A DNA stretch of 64,000 nt from Actinomycetes bacterium. GTDB taxonomy: Bacteria > Actinomycetota > Actinomycetes > Actinomycetales > Demequinaceae. A program made the translations under genes and the position numbers. Shown in pieces: positions 1 to 7,365 of the stretch. The stretch is taken from NCBI GenBank assembly GCA_023411615.1, contig JAEYOR010000010.1:124001-188000 (forward strand), in the 5' to 3' direction. Position 1 is the stretch's first letter; each line of letters starts with the position of its first letter. A model generated the notes under the pieces. That model made no database searches and was not told the origin of the DNA. It saw only the letters and a program-made list of their open reading frames with translations.

Positions 1-528
1 CTCACGGTCTGCGAGTGAGGCGCCTTCGATGTCGAGGTCAATGCTCGTCAGGTCGTAACGGTCGACCACGGCCAGGTACGCGTTGGCGAGTGCGTCGACA
101 TCCGTGCACGAGACTGCCAATTCGGTGCCGAGTTGACCGCCAAAGGAAACTCGAGCGCTCCCGCCCGTGGAGCGAAGTTGCTCGATTCGGCGATCCACTT
201 CAAGTTCTTCGCCCGCCGCGTCCAGCGTGTATGCGCCGCCCCACAACGGTTCGCAAGCGCTCGCCGGGTTCGCCACGATGAACGCCAAGATCACATGCGA
301 CTGTGCCGGTCCAGAGGGCGTGCCAAAGGAGTACGTCGGCGTCACGGTGACGTCCACATATGCGGCGAAGGTCGAGGGGCCAGGCTTCGGTGGTCCCACG
401 ATGACATCGGCGAATGCGCGGTAGCCTCCCCACCCGATGCCTGTTGCACACACGAGCACGACAAGCACTCGCAGGAGCGAGACTCGCTTGCGTGGGGTGG
501 AACTCTCGGCCGACGCCTTCTTGCTCAT
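1..528 (-). CDS. GH18-like glycoside hydrolase, membrane-anchored, 3' end beyond the window
   Basis: The visible part is 176 residues with no stop before base 1. A basic N-terminus is followed by one hydrophobic segment (about residues 16-36), so the protein is probably anchored in or exported through the membrane. Residues 160-169 read DLTSIDLDIE, which contains the DxDxE signature of family 18 glycosidases (D164, D166, E168, the last being the usual catalytic acid). The upstream SHVILAFIVAN and SGG-like strand (STGGSARVSFG) also fit a GH18 TIM barrel. The ATG at 528 has AGGAGT five bases upstream. It starts 79 bases after the glycosyltransferase on the same strand, so the pair are probably co-transcribed and act on the same polysaccharide. 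Substrate is unknown; chitin-like or other beta-linked polymers are inference only. Confidence 0.75.
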   Translation of the reverse strand, partial: MSKKASAESSTPRKRVSLLRVLVVLVCATGIGWGGYRAFADVIVGPPKPGPSTFAAYVDVTVTPTYSFGTPSGPAQSHVILAFIVANPASACEPLWGGAYTLDAAGEELEVDRRIEQLRSTGGSARVSFGGQLGTELAVSCTDVDALANAYLAVVDRYDLTSIDLDIEGASLADRE

Positions 529-607
529 CGCTTACTCCTGGCCATGCTGCGCCGGGCATGCTCAACACGCACGGCTCCTGAAAAAGTGTCTGACGCGTCG
601 GCCGCAT

Positions 608-3034
608 TCATGAGCGCACTCGCGATCGCGTGTCGCCGCGTCGAGGCGAAGGAGTCGTTGTCGCGGCAACGCTCGGCCCCACGCCCGGCTGACCCTCGTA
701 GTCGGGGCCGAAGTACAGCACGGACTCCCAGTCGGGAGCGCCGCGGTCTGCCTCACCCTTGACGCGCTTGGGCTTGGCGGGCACCCGCACCCAGTTCCAG
801 AATCCGAGGAACACGTCCGTGATCGAGGCTCGCACACCAATGAATGCGACGATCGCATAGGTGGTGAGCACACCGTTGAACAGTGCAAAGGCTCCATTCG
901 CCCAGTTCTCCTCACGGATGCAATAGGCAAGCGTGTAGAACGAGAACGCGGCAATGAGGTACGCGAAGAGCACATAGAGTGCCGGCGTCGCCGTACGGTC
1001 CTTCACCTTGGGAGTGCGTGCGAACGCGATCTTTGACTTCGCGGCCGCTTGTTGGAGCGACTTCAACGTTCCTGCCAAGTTCACCGGCAGCAGGATGAGA
1101 TTGAAGGCGTAGACCCGAAAGACGTCGGACCTCTTGTATCCAAGCCTCCGGAAGTCAGCGGCCATCGCGAGGAAGTACGGCAGTGCGGCGGCCACGATGA
1201 TGGGGCTGAGCAGGCGGCTGTCGAACCAATAGCCGAGGAGAAAGAGCAAACCGAAACTGGCCCACGAGATCGACACCATGTAGTTGATGCGCAAAGCACT
1301 CGTCGAGCGGCGCACCCGCCGTCCCGCTTTGCGCTCGCGACGCATATAGCGAAGGAACTTCGGAGCAATGAGCAGGCCCCCGTTTGCCCAGCGCGCGCGC
1401 TGCACCACGAGCGAGCCGTAATCCGGCGGCGTTGCGCTGTAGCTGAGACGCTCGGGGTAGTTGTACAGGCTCCAGCCATTTTCCACGAGGTCAATACTTG
1501 ACTCGGTGTCCTCGATGACCGTGCGGTCTTGCACAAAACGGTGAACCGGCTGGCCCTTGACGTATGTCGTCTCGACGATGTCATTAAGCGCCACCTTGCG
1601 GATCACGGCGTTCGCACCCACCCAGAAGGTTGCATCGAAGTGGGTGAGGCCCTGGTGAAGGATGTGCTGGATGTCCGTTGTCGCACCCGCAATGCGCTCC
1701 AAACGTGTGTCGGCCCCGCGGAAGGCGGAGTAGGGCGTCTGGATGACAGCAATGCGTTCGTTCCCTGGCAACTCGAGTTGGTGGACGAGCCGCAGGCAAT
1801 ACTCGCGAAGCAATACCGAGTCCGCATCGAGGGTCAACAGATAGTCGCTGTCTGGGAACTCGATGACGCCGTCCCCTTGAGCATCGCCTGCGTCTCGCAA
1901 CACACGGCCAAGGCGGGTGTCGACGGCGCGCTTGCGGCTGCCCATAAGGCCGATGTACGCATTGAGGTTCATCGCCTTGTTGGCGTCATGCGGCAAGTGC
2001 GCATACGCCTTTCGTTCGAAAGATGTGAGAGTGGCGTCGAAAGTCCACACAAGCCTCCTGCACAGTTGAGCTATGCGGGAGGCGGGAACCTGTGCACCCT
2101 CATCGAGTGCGCCAAAGAGTGCCTGCGCCGTGGTCTCAAAGTCCTTCGCGAGAGCGATGTAGACCTCGTTGACAAAGAAGTCATCGGCGTGGTTGTAGCG
2201 CGGGTACGCATCGGCCTGGTCTCGAAGCCACTGTGCCGCCCACCGAAAGTCGAGAGCGAGACCGCGCACCTCGTCGGGCGAGCTGGCGCCACCGCGCGCC
2301 GCGGCCTCTTCATGGAGGCCGAGGGATGTGGCGAAGCGCTGATATGGCTCCCTCAGCAACGCCTCGATCTCGCCCGGAAGCGCACGACACCCCTCAAGGC
2401 TCTTGCGGGCCGCTTCCGTCTGTGGATTCTGAGGATCGTCGATCAGCAAGACGATGTGGATACCCGGGTACTCCTGGAGAGCCGCCGACATGAGTGTGGA
2501 TCTCACCACGGATGGCTCTTCCGCATATGACGGTACGAGCACCGTCATTGATGGCCGCGCGTCGCCCATGTGCGCATCAATCTCAGCGCGCGGCACCCGA
2601 ACATGGCTCCTCGAACGGTAAAGCGCGCCTTGACGGGCGAGGAGGTACATGAGCGCCGACAACAGGAGCATGGTCATGATGCCCGCGTAGAGCGCAGTCT
2701 CGATCACGAGTCGGCTGTCGCTGAAGCCGTCATCGATGAACCGCGACAGTGTCACCTGGATGATGTAGGCCGCCCATGCAACGACCGTGACGGTCATCGC
2801 AAGGCCGCCGAGCCAGGTCGCCGACGTTGCGGCCGGCTTCTCCTGCATCGGCAACGCAGGCCGCGGCTTCTCCGCACCCCATTGCCGACGCCGCCGCTTG
2901 GGCTGCTGTTGGGGTGTGCTTGTGATGGCCGAAGCCTTCAATGGCTCGGCCTGTGGTTGTGTGGCGGGGGTCGTCGCGACGTGTGGGTCGCTCTTCCCCC
3001 TCTCGCCCGTTGCGGCGAGGGTGTCGAACTCCAC
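608..3034 (-). CDS. Processive family 2 glycosyltransferase (cellulose/chitin synthase-like), membrane protein
   Basis: 808 residues. A disordered, basic N-terminus (1-70) precedes two membrane segments (about 74-95 and 108-133), a cytoplasmic GT-A domain, and further membrane segments near 585-603, 608-628, 684-704 and 715-735. The processive GT2 signature is complete: D199/D200 (LLIDDP), the DxD motif at D403/D405 (TLDADS), the catalytic-base ED at 508-509 (VIEDTE) and QRARW at 545-549. The first Asp pair and the DxD are about 200 residues apart, so there is a large insertion. No PilZ domain is evident in the short C-terminal tail. The GTG start at 3034 has AGGAGT upstream. It should polymerise a sugar nucleotide and extrude the chain; sugar and polymer are unknown. 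Neighbours are a GH18-like protein downstream and a diguanylate cyclase upstream. Confidence 0.85.
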   Translation of the reverse strand: MEFDTLAATGERGKSDPHVATTPATQPQAEPLKASAITSTPQQQPKRRRRQWGAEKPRPALPMQEKPAATSATWLGGLAMTVTVVAWAAYIIQVTLSRFIDDGFSDSRLVIETALYAGIMTMLLLSALMYLLARQGALYRSRSHVRVPRAEIDAHMGDARPSMTVLVPSYAEEPSVVRSTLMSAALQEYPGIHIVLLIDDPQNPQTEAARKSLEGCRALPGEIEALLREPYQRFATSLGLHEEAAARGGASSPDEVRGLALDFRWAAQWLRDQADAYPRYNHADDFFVNEVYIALAKDFETTAQALFGALDEGAQVPASRIAQLCRRLVWTFDATLTSFERKAYAHLPHDANKAMNLNAYIGLMGSRKRAVDTRLGRVLRDAGDAQGDGVIEFPDSDYLLTLDADSVLLREYCLRLVHQLELPGNERIAVIQTPYSAFRGADTRLERIAGATTDIQHILHQGLTHFDATFWVGANAVIRKVALNDIVETTYVKGQPVHRFVQDRTVIEDTESSIDLVENGWSLYNYPERLSYSATPPDYGSLVVQRARWANGGLLIAPKFLRYMRRERKAGRRVRRSTSALRINYMVSISWASFGLLFLLGYWFDSRLLSPIIVAAALPYFLAMAADFRRLGYKRSDVFRVYAFNLILLPVNLAGTLKSLQQAAAKSKIAFARTPKVKDRTATPALYVLFAYLIAAFSFYTLAYCIREENWANGAFALFNGVLTTYAIVAFIGVRASITDVFLGFWNWVRVPAKPKRVKGEADRGAPDWESVLYFGPDYEGQPGVGPSVAATTTPSPRRGDTRSRVRS

Positions 3035-3064
3035 CCCTGCACTCCTGTCGGTTACCCGTATGGC

Positions 3065-3088
3065 GGGACCGAGGTCCCCTCAGCTGAG
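3065..3088. repeat. Two adjacent palindromes in the glycosyltransferase leader
   Basis: GGGACC-GA-GGTCCC (3065-3078) is a perfect inverted repeat with 6-base arms. It is followed directly by the perfect 10-base palindrome CTCAGCTGAG (3079-3088). They lie 31-54 bases before the GTG start of the glycosyltransferase, in what is probably transcribed leader. They could be operators or leader-RNA hairpins. Confidence 0.6.
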
Positions 3089-3102
3089 ACCACGCTCCTG
3101 AT

Positions 3103-3120
3103 ATGTGACGCGGCTCACAT
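3103..3120. promoter_or_regulatory. Putative CRP/GlxR-type operator
   Basis: ATGTGA-CGCGGC-TCACAT is a perfect palindrome that matches the TGTGA-N6-TCACA consensus of the CRP family (GlxR and Crp in actinobacteria). It lies 69 bases before the glycosyltransferase start. A -10-like TAGACT on the minus strand (3123-3128) would place the transcription start inside the site, so a bound regulator would probably repress that promoter; this is inference. Confidence 0.6.
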
Positions 3121-3176
3121 TGAGTCTATCGGCCACGTATGGGTGCCTTGGTACGAGTTTTTGCAACATGTCGGCA

Positions 3177-3200
3177 TTTCACGCTCACGTTGCCGTGAAA
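3177..3200. repeat. Inverted repeat TTTCACG-N10-CGTGAAA
   Basis: Perfect 7-base arms lie 24 bases beyond the diguanylate cyclase stop and upstream of the glycosyltransferase. On the minus strand an alternative inner palindrome TCACG-GCAA-CGTGA overlaps it. It has no clear T-tract, so an operator or a weak terminator of the cyclase gene are both possible. Confidence 0.5.
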
Positions 3201-3223
3201 ATTGACCCGCGTTAACCAAATAT

Positions 3224-4687
3224 TTACGTGCCAGCAACCGGCGGGACGTCTCGCGGCGGATTCTTAGCCGCTCGTGCCATTTCGACGCCGCCCTTGCCCT
3301 GGTGCTTGATGGCATACATCGCCTCATCGGCTGCCCGCAGCAGCTCTGAGGGGCTGAAGTCACCGCTCCACGCAGCAGAGACACCCACACTCGCCCCAAC
3401 GGTGAGGTCAAGATTGTTGACATTGATGGGGCGGCACACGTCGCCGAGGATCGTATGGGCGACTCCCTCCGCGTTGAGGGCCGGCTCTCCCACAAGCAGC
3501 ACAGCGAACTCATCGCCACTCATGCGTACTCCAAGCGCATTGTGTCCAAAATCGCTCAACGCACGCGATATACGTTGGGCAGTCTCCACGAGCACGTGGT
3601 CGCCCGTGGCGTGGCCGTGACGATCATTCACCGTCTTGAAGTCATCGAGATCGACAAAGAGCAACGCGACACTGACGGGCACGTTCTCGTCATCCTCTTG
3701 CAGTTGTGCGAGGCGCTCCCATAGGAGCACACGGCCGGCAAGGCCGGTGAGGTGATCGTGAGTCGCCTGGTGTCGCAGCATTCGCTCGGTATGAGCGAGC
3801 TTGTCGACGAGAACAGCGTTCTCAAGCAAGGTCACGTGCTGACGCACCAAGAGAAGGATCACCATGCCACCCGCCGCGATCGCGACGGGCATGACGACGC
3901 CGTGGTGCCTTTCGAATGCCATGGCCACGGCAGCCGGGGCGACGAAGATGTACGGCGCATAGACAAACCGTTGGCGCGTACTGATCACTTGCTTACGTGC
4001 CGCGGTCCCCCGGTAGGCCATGGTGGCGAATATCCACAACAGCCACCCGACAGACCACAACGGCGTCTTGCCCCACGCATAGAGGACGTCCGAGACTGCC
4101 AGTGAAACGAGGCCACCCGAAGACAGCAGCGGCATTGCTCGGTGGTGAGTGCGAAACTCCGTCACCGCGACGGCTGCGGCAAATAGCGCCACGCACACGG
4201 TGAGAAGTGGGATCACGAGGGCGAGCACGGCGTCGGCACCGTCACCACGGTATTTCCACACATCCTGCAAGACGAGCGTCCAGGTAACGACAAAGAGCGA
4301 ACTCACTGCGATGCCGCCATCGACAGCCATCCGCACTCGTGACCAGACGTCGCCGGAATACGAGGCAAGCCACCACGCGGTTGCAGTGCATGCAACCGCA
4401 GCAAGCCGGGCACACTCGGCCATCACGACGGGCACGTCGGCTATGAGGAGGATTGCGGCGACCGCCCACACAATGGCCGCAGCGCGCTGAAAGCGCCACG
4501 AGCGCAGACTGCGGGCGCGAGTTGCTCTCTTACTCGCGATGTGGAGTGCAACCGCAGTGCCCAGCGCCGCCATCCCATCAAGGATGAGTCCAAGCTTGTC
4601 AGGAAGTTCGAGGCGAACAGCGGCGAGGCCAAGCAGCGCCAAAGCGGCGACAATGGCGACGGCAACTCGCTTCACGTTGGGCGGCAC
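3224..4687 (-). CDS. Membrane diguanylate cyclase (GGDEF domain)
   Basis: A roughly 300-residue hydrophobic N-terminal part with about eight predicted membrane segments is followed by a GGDEF domain. The domain opens with HDHLTGLAGR, continues with FVDLDDFKTVND and carries the active-site loop as SGDEF instead of GGDEF. SGDEF variants can be active. No RxxD inhibitory site is seen five residues before the loop, so product inhibition through the usual I-site is unlikely. The family makes cyclic di-GMP from two GTP. The GTG at 4687 has AAGGG seven bases upstream and is preferred; a TTG at 4711 would add eight residues but has no good ribosome site. It lies 189 bases upstream of the glycosyltransferase on the same strand, so a link between c-di-GMP and polysaccharide synthesis is plausible but unproven. 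Confidence 0.85.
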   Translation of the reverse strand: MPPNVKRVAVAIVAALALLGLAAVRLELPDKLGLILDGMAALGTAVALHIASKRATRARSLRSWRFQRAAAIVWAVAAILLIADVPVVMAECARLAAVACTATAWWLASYSGDVWSRVRMAVDGGIAVSSLFVVTWTLVLQDVWKYRGDGADAVLALVIPLLTVCVALFAAAVAVTEFRTHHRAMPLLSSGGLVSLAVSDVLYAWGKTPLWSVGWLLWIFATMAYRGTAARKQVISTRQRFVYAPYIFVAPAAVAMAFERHHGVVMPVAIAAGGMVILLLVRQHVTLLENAVLVDKLAHTERMLRHQATHDHLTGLAGRVLLWERLAQLQEDDENVPVSVALLFVDLDDFKTVNDRHGHATGDHVLVETAQRISRALSDFGHNALGVRMSGDEFAVLLVGEPALNAEGVAHTILGDVCRPINVNNLDLTVGASVGVSAAWSGDFSPSELLRAADEAMYAIKHQGKGGVEMARAAKNPPRDVPPVAGT

Positions 4688-4775
4688 ATTCGAACCCTTC
4701 CGAATTGACAATCGTCACCGGAGCCGCCGATATGAGAGGAGTCACCTGAGGTAGACAGGTGTTCGCCACGAAGTG

Positions 4776-4847
4776 TGGGCGATACTGGGATCGAACCAGT
4801 GACCTCTTCCGTGTGAAGGAAGCGCGCTACCCCTGCGCCAATCGCCC
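4776..4847 (-). tRNA. tRNA-Val (anticodon CAC)
   Basis: A full cloverleaf is visible on the minus strand: acceptor GGGCGAT paired with ATCGCCC, anticodon stem CTTCC/GGAAG with loop TTCACAC (anticodon CAC), and a GGTTCGATCC T-loop. The 3' CCA is not encoded. It is nearly identical to the tRNA-Val(GAC) at 7177-7248 (four mismatches, opposite orientation). It lies 41 bases after pabC on the same strand and could be co-transcribed with it. Confidence 0.96.
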
Positions 4848-4888
4848 TGAAGCGTCCACCATCCTAGCGGGTGCTGGATGCTGACGTG

Positions 4889-5770
4889 TCACACGAGATG
4901 GCGCTGGCGCGGCGGCGCCGGATCGAGGTGAGCATCAGCTTGCTCTTCGAAAACCGCAGCAAGGCGGCTGAGCAGCGGACCGCGCCCCACCTTGAGCCCG
5001 TCAAGCGAGGCGACGTGCTGCACATTGCGAGTTGAGGACGTGACAGCAGCAAAAGCGTGACCTGCGATGACGTCGTCAAGCACAGACATCGGCAGTTCCG
5101 TGGGCGCGGCCACCCGCACGCGTATCCCTGCACGCGCCCCCCACTCGAGAGCGAGACCACGCGTGATCCCTGCGAGGCAGCCAGAGGACAGCGGCGGCGT
5201 CAGCACCTCGCCGCCCCTTTCAATGAAGACGTTGGTGCCGGTGCCCTCGCACAAGAAGCCGAATGTGTTCGACATCAGCGCCTCGTCCGCATCCCGCTTC
5301 GCGGCATATGTCGCCATCACCACGTTTTCGGCGTACGACGTGGACTTGACACCCGCGATCGCCGAACGTTCGTTGCGTTTCCACGGCGCACGCACTGCAC
5401 GGCATTCCTGCGGAACGGTTGACGGGCCACCCCAGATGATGACGTTGGGAGCGTCCGTGCCGCGCACCGAGCTCATCGGTCCCGGACCTGAGACCACCGT
5501 GATGCGGATGCGTTCGACACCGCCGGGGCGAGCCTCCATGACCGCCGCCACGCCTTCGCGCACGTAGGCCATGTCGAGGACGCTCATCCCCATGCGATCC
5601 ATTGAGTATTGAAGGCGAATGAGGTGGCGCGTCAGCGCAAATGCCTCCCCTTTGCGCACAGCAAGAGTCTCAAAAACGCCGTCGCCAACAGTGAGCCCAT
5701 GGTTTTGGGCTGAAACGATGGGCTCGTCTGCGCCCTTGAGGGCTCCATCGACCCACAAGACAGCATTCAT
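4889..5770 (-). CDS. pabC: Aminodeoxychorismate lyase-type class IV aminotransferase
   Basis: 293 residues, fold type IV PLP enzyme. The PLP lysine is K142 in GVKSTSYAEN, and the phosphate/cofactor loop is LCEGTGTNVF (E174). The family includes branched-chain aminotransferases and 4-amino-4-deoxychorismate lyases. The lyase call rests on context: its start overlaps the end of pabB by four bases, so the pair would convert chorismate to aminodeoxychorismate and then to p-aminobenzoate for folate synthesis in the cytoplasm. A glutamine amidotransferase (pabA) is not present nearby and would have to be supplied from elsewhere. D-amino acid or branched-chain aminotransferase activity cannot be excluded from sequence alone. 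Confidence 0.85.
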   Translation of the reverse strand: MNAVLWVDGALKGADEPIVSAQNHGLTVGDGVFETLAVRKGEAFALTRHLIRLQYSMDRMGMSVLDMAYVREGVAAVMEARPGGVERIRITVVSGPGPMSSVRGTDAPNVIIWGGPSTVPQECRAVRAPWKRNERSAIAGVKSTSYAENVVMATYAAKRDADEALMSNTFGFLCEGTGTNVFIERGGEVLTPPLSSGCLAGITRGLALEWGARAGIRVRVAAPTELPMSVLDDVIAGHAFAAVTSSTRNVQHVASLDGLKVGRGPLLSRLAAVFEEQADAHLDPAPPRQRHLV

Positions 5771-6867
5771 GGGTTCATTGTGTCCATGGAAGCGAGCCCT
5801 ATCAACCTGGCGGCTTTCAGCTCAGTCTCCTCCCACTCGGCCTGCGGGTCTGAACCCCACGTAATGCCCGCACCCGTGCCAAACCGCAAGGTGCCGCCGC
5901 CGGCGTCGTCCCACCAAAATGTGCGGATTCCCACGGCGAGTTCGGCTTGCTTGCGGTCCGCGTCTATCCAGCCGATCGCTCCGCAATACGGGCCGCGCGA
6001 TACCGTCTCTTCCCGCGCGATGATGCGCAGCGCAGCCTCCTTTGGGGCGCCGCTCACCGAGCCCGGCGGGAATGTGCCGCCAAAGAGCGCTGGCCACATA
6101 TGCGGAGTCCATGTGTACCGCGCGGCAAGCTGTGCTGAAACTGTCGACTGCAAATGAACGAGCCCGGGGTGTTCGTGAAGCCCGAGAAGCTCCGGGACGC
6201 TCACCGTTCCCGGTTCAGCCACGTGCGATAAGTCGTTTCGAATGAGGTCCGTGATCATCACATTCTCCGCCTCATCTTTGGCCAGCATGGCGACCCCCGG
6301 CGCCGCGGTGCCTTTGATGGGAGATGACGACACGCTGTTGCCATCGACGCGGAGGTAGAGCTCAGGCGACGCGGAAACCACCCAGGTGCCAGGCATATGG
6401 TGCCGCCGCGCAATCTGGATGCGCGAGGCAAAGCGGGCGGGATTTCCGTTCGCGAGCACATGAGACAGGGCCGTGGCGTCGGGGCCTGCCGGCCCCGCAG
6501 GAAGAGGGGCCGCAAGTATTCGGCATAAGTTCACCTGATAGACGTCGCCTTCACGGATGTCTCGCCGGATGGCCTCGACCCCCGCGACGTACTCGTCGCG
6601 ATCAAGGGAACTGCGCCACGAGGCCTTCTTCGGACCGTCCCACCGCCCCGCTTCAGCTCGACTCTCCGCTTGCGCCTCGCTGTACTCAACGTCGGCAAAT
6701 CGCCACGCATCAATCGCGCCGTCAAAGCGCGCGACCACCACCCAGAAGCCCTCGGCCCCCAGTCGTCCGCCGGCTGTCCGCGCGTCGATATGGTCGATCA
6801 CGCCACGAGCACGCACGCCGCGAAATGCGGCCTCGCCGTCCCAAAGCGGCATCCGATCGGGCGTCAT
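5767..6867 (-). CDS. pabB: Aminodeoxychorismate synthase component I
   Basis: A chorismate-binding enzyme of the anthranilate/aminodeoxychorismate synthase family. The C-terminal half carries the diagnostic strings GNPARFASRIQ, SSPIKGTA, DLIRNDLSHVAEPGTV, GSVSGAPKEAALRII and GPYCGAIGWID. It replaces the chorismate 4-hydroxyl with an amino group, normally using ammonia from PabA. An ATG at 6924 would give 385 residues but has no ribosome site. The ATG at 6867 (366 residues) is preferred because TAGGTT stands seven bases before it, the spacing of a leaderless start. The gene overlaps pabC by four bases. It faces the tRNA-Gly promoter across a 125-base divergent gap. The trp locus gene trpD is separate, at 55 kb, which supports folate rather than tryptophan as its role. 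Confidence 0.88.
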   Translation of the reverse strand: MTPDRMPLWDGEAAFRGVRARGVIDHIDARTAGGRLGAEGFWVVVARFDGAIDAWRFADVEYSEAQAESRAEAGRWDGPKKASWRSSLDRDEYVAGVEAIRRDIREGDVYQVNLCRILAAPLPAGPAGPDATALSHVLANGNPARFASRIQIARRHHMPGTWVVSASPELYLRVDGNSVSSSPIKGTAAPGVAMLAKDEAENVMITDLIRNDLSHVAEPGTVSVPELLGLHEHPGLVHLQSTVSAQLAARYTWTPHMWPALFGGTFPPGSVSGAPKEAALRIIAREETVSRGPYCGAIGWIDADRKQAELAVGIRTFWWDDAGGGTLRFGTGAGITWGSDPQAEWEETELKAARLIGLASMDTMNP

Positions 6868-6874
6868 GGCGCCC

Positions 6875-6880
6875 AACCTA
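6875..6880 (-). promoter_or_regulatory. -10 element TAGGTT of pabB (leaderless start)
   Basis: TAGGTT lies seven bases before ATG 6867 on the minus strand. Transcription starting at the usual distance would begin at or next to the start codon. Confidence 0.5.
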
Positions 6881-6930
6881 ATGCCTGCCGCCTCGGGGCT
6901 CTTGCGTCGCTGAGATTCACGCATGTTGAT

Positions 6931-6960
6931 TTGGACGCGGGCCTCGCCATGGGCTAGAGT
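6931..6960 (+). promoter_or_regulatory. Putative promoter of the tRNA-Gly/Cys/Val cluster
   Basis: TTGGAC (6931-6936), an 18-base spacer and TAGAGT (6955-6960) make a reasonable vegetative promoter. The predicted start lies about 25 bases before tRNA-Gly. Confidence 0.6.
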
Positions 6961-6992
6961 CTCTTCTCGCTCGGGAACAACGTTTCCGGTGC

Positions 6993-7065
6993 GCGGACGT
7001 GGCTCAGTTGGTAGAGCATCACCTTGCCAAGGTGAGGGTCGCGGGTTCGAATCCCGTCGTCCGCT
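6993..7065 (+). tRNA. tRNA-Gly (anticodon GCC)
   Basis: Acceptor stem GCGGACG/CGTCCGC, anticodon stem TCACC/GGTGA with loop TTGCCAA (anticodon GCC), T-loop GGGTTCGAATCCC, discriminator T. No encoded CCA. First gene of a three-tRNA cluster. Confidence 0.97.
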
Positions 7066-7100
7066 CGAAGGGCCGATGCCTGACCGGGTATTGGATCTGC

Positions 7101-7171
7101 GGTGGGTTGGCCGAGAGGCGAGGCAGCGGCCTGCAAAGCCGTATACACGGGTTCGAATCCCGTACCCACCT
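7101..7171 (+). tRNA. tRNA-Cys (anticodon GCA)
   Basis: Acceptor stem GGTGGGT/ACCCACC, anticodon loop CTGCAAA (anticodon GCA), T-loop GGGTTCGAATCCC. No encoded CCA. It lies 35 bases after tRNA-Gly and five before tRNA-Val, so the three are probably one transcript. Confidence 0.97.
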
Positions 7172-7176
7172 CGCGC

Positions 7177-7248
7177 GGGCGATTGGCGCAGCGGTAGCGC
7201 GCTTCCCTGACACGGAAGAGGTCACTGGTTCGAACCCAGTATCGCCCA
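7177..7248 (+). tRNA. tRNA-Val (anticodon GAC)
   Basis: Acceptor stem GGGCGAT/ATCGCCC, anticodon stem CTTCC/GGAAG with loop CTGACAC (anticodon GAC). No encoded CCA. It differs from the minus-strand tRNA-Val(CAC) at 4776-4847 by four bases, two of them in the anticodon loop. Confidence 0.97.
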
Positions 7249-7365
7249 CTAGCAGTGCCAGGCGTATGTCTCGCCTCCCTCCCGCATCGGCATCCGCACC
7301 GCGCGGAATCAAACTCGCCTCTTGCGCCGTTCTGACATGATGAATGTTCGCGACGAGAGGGTGGC

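Noticed and set aside
1529..2530. 333-codon open frame opposite the glycosyltransferase
   Set aside because: It is antisense to conserved GT2 motifs (DxD region); no sign of its own function.
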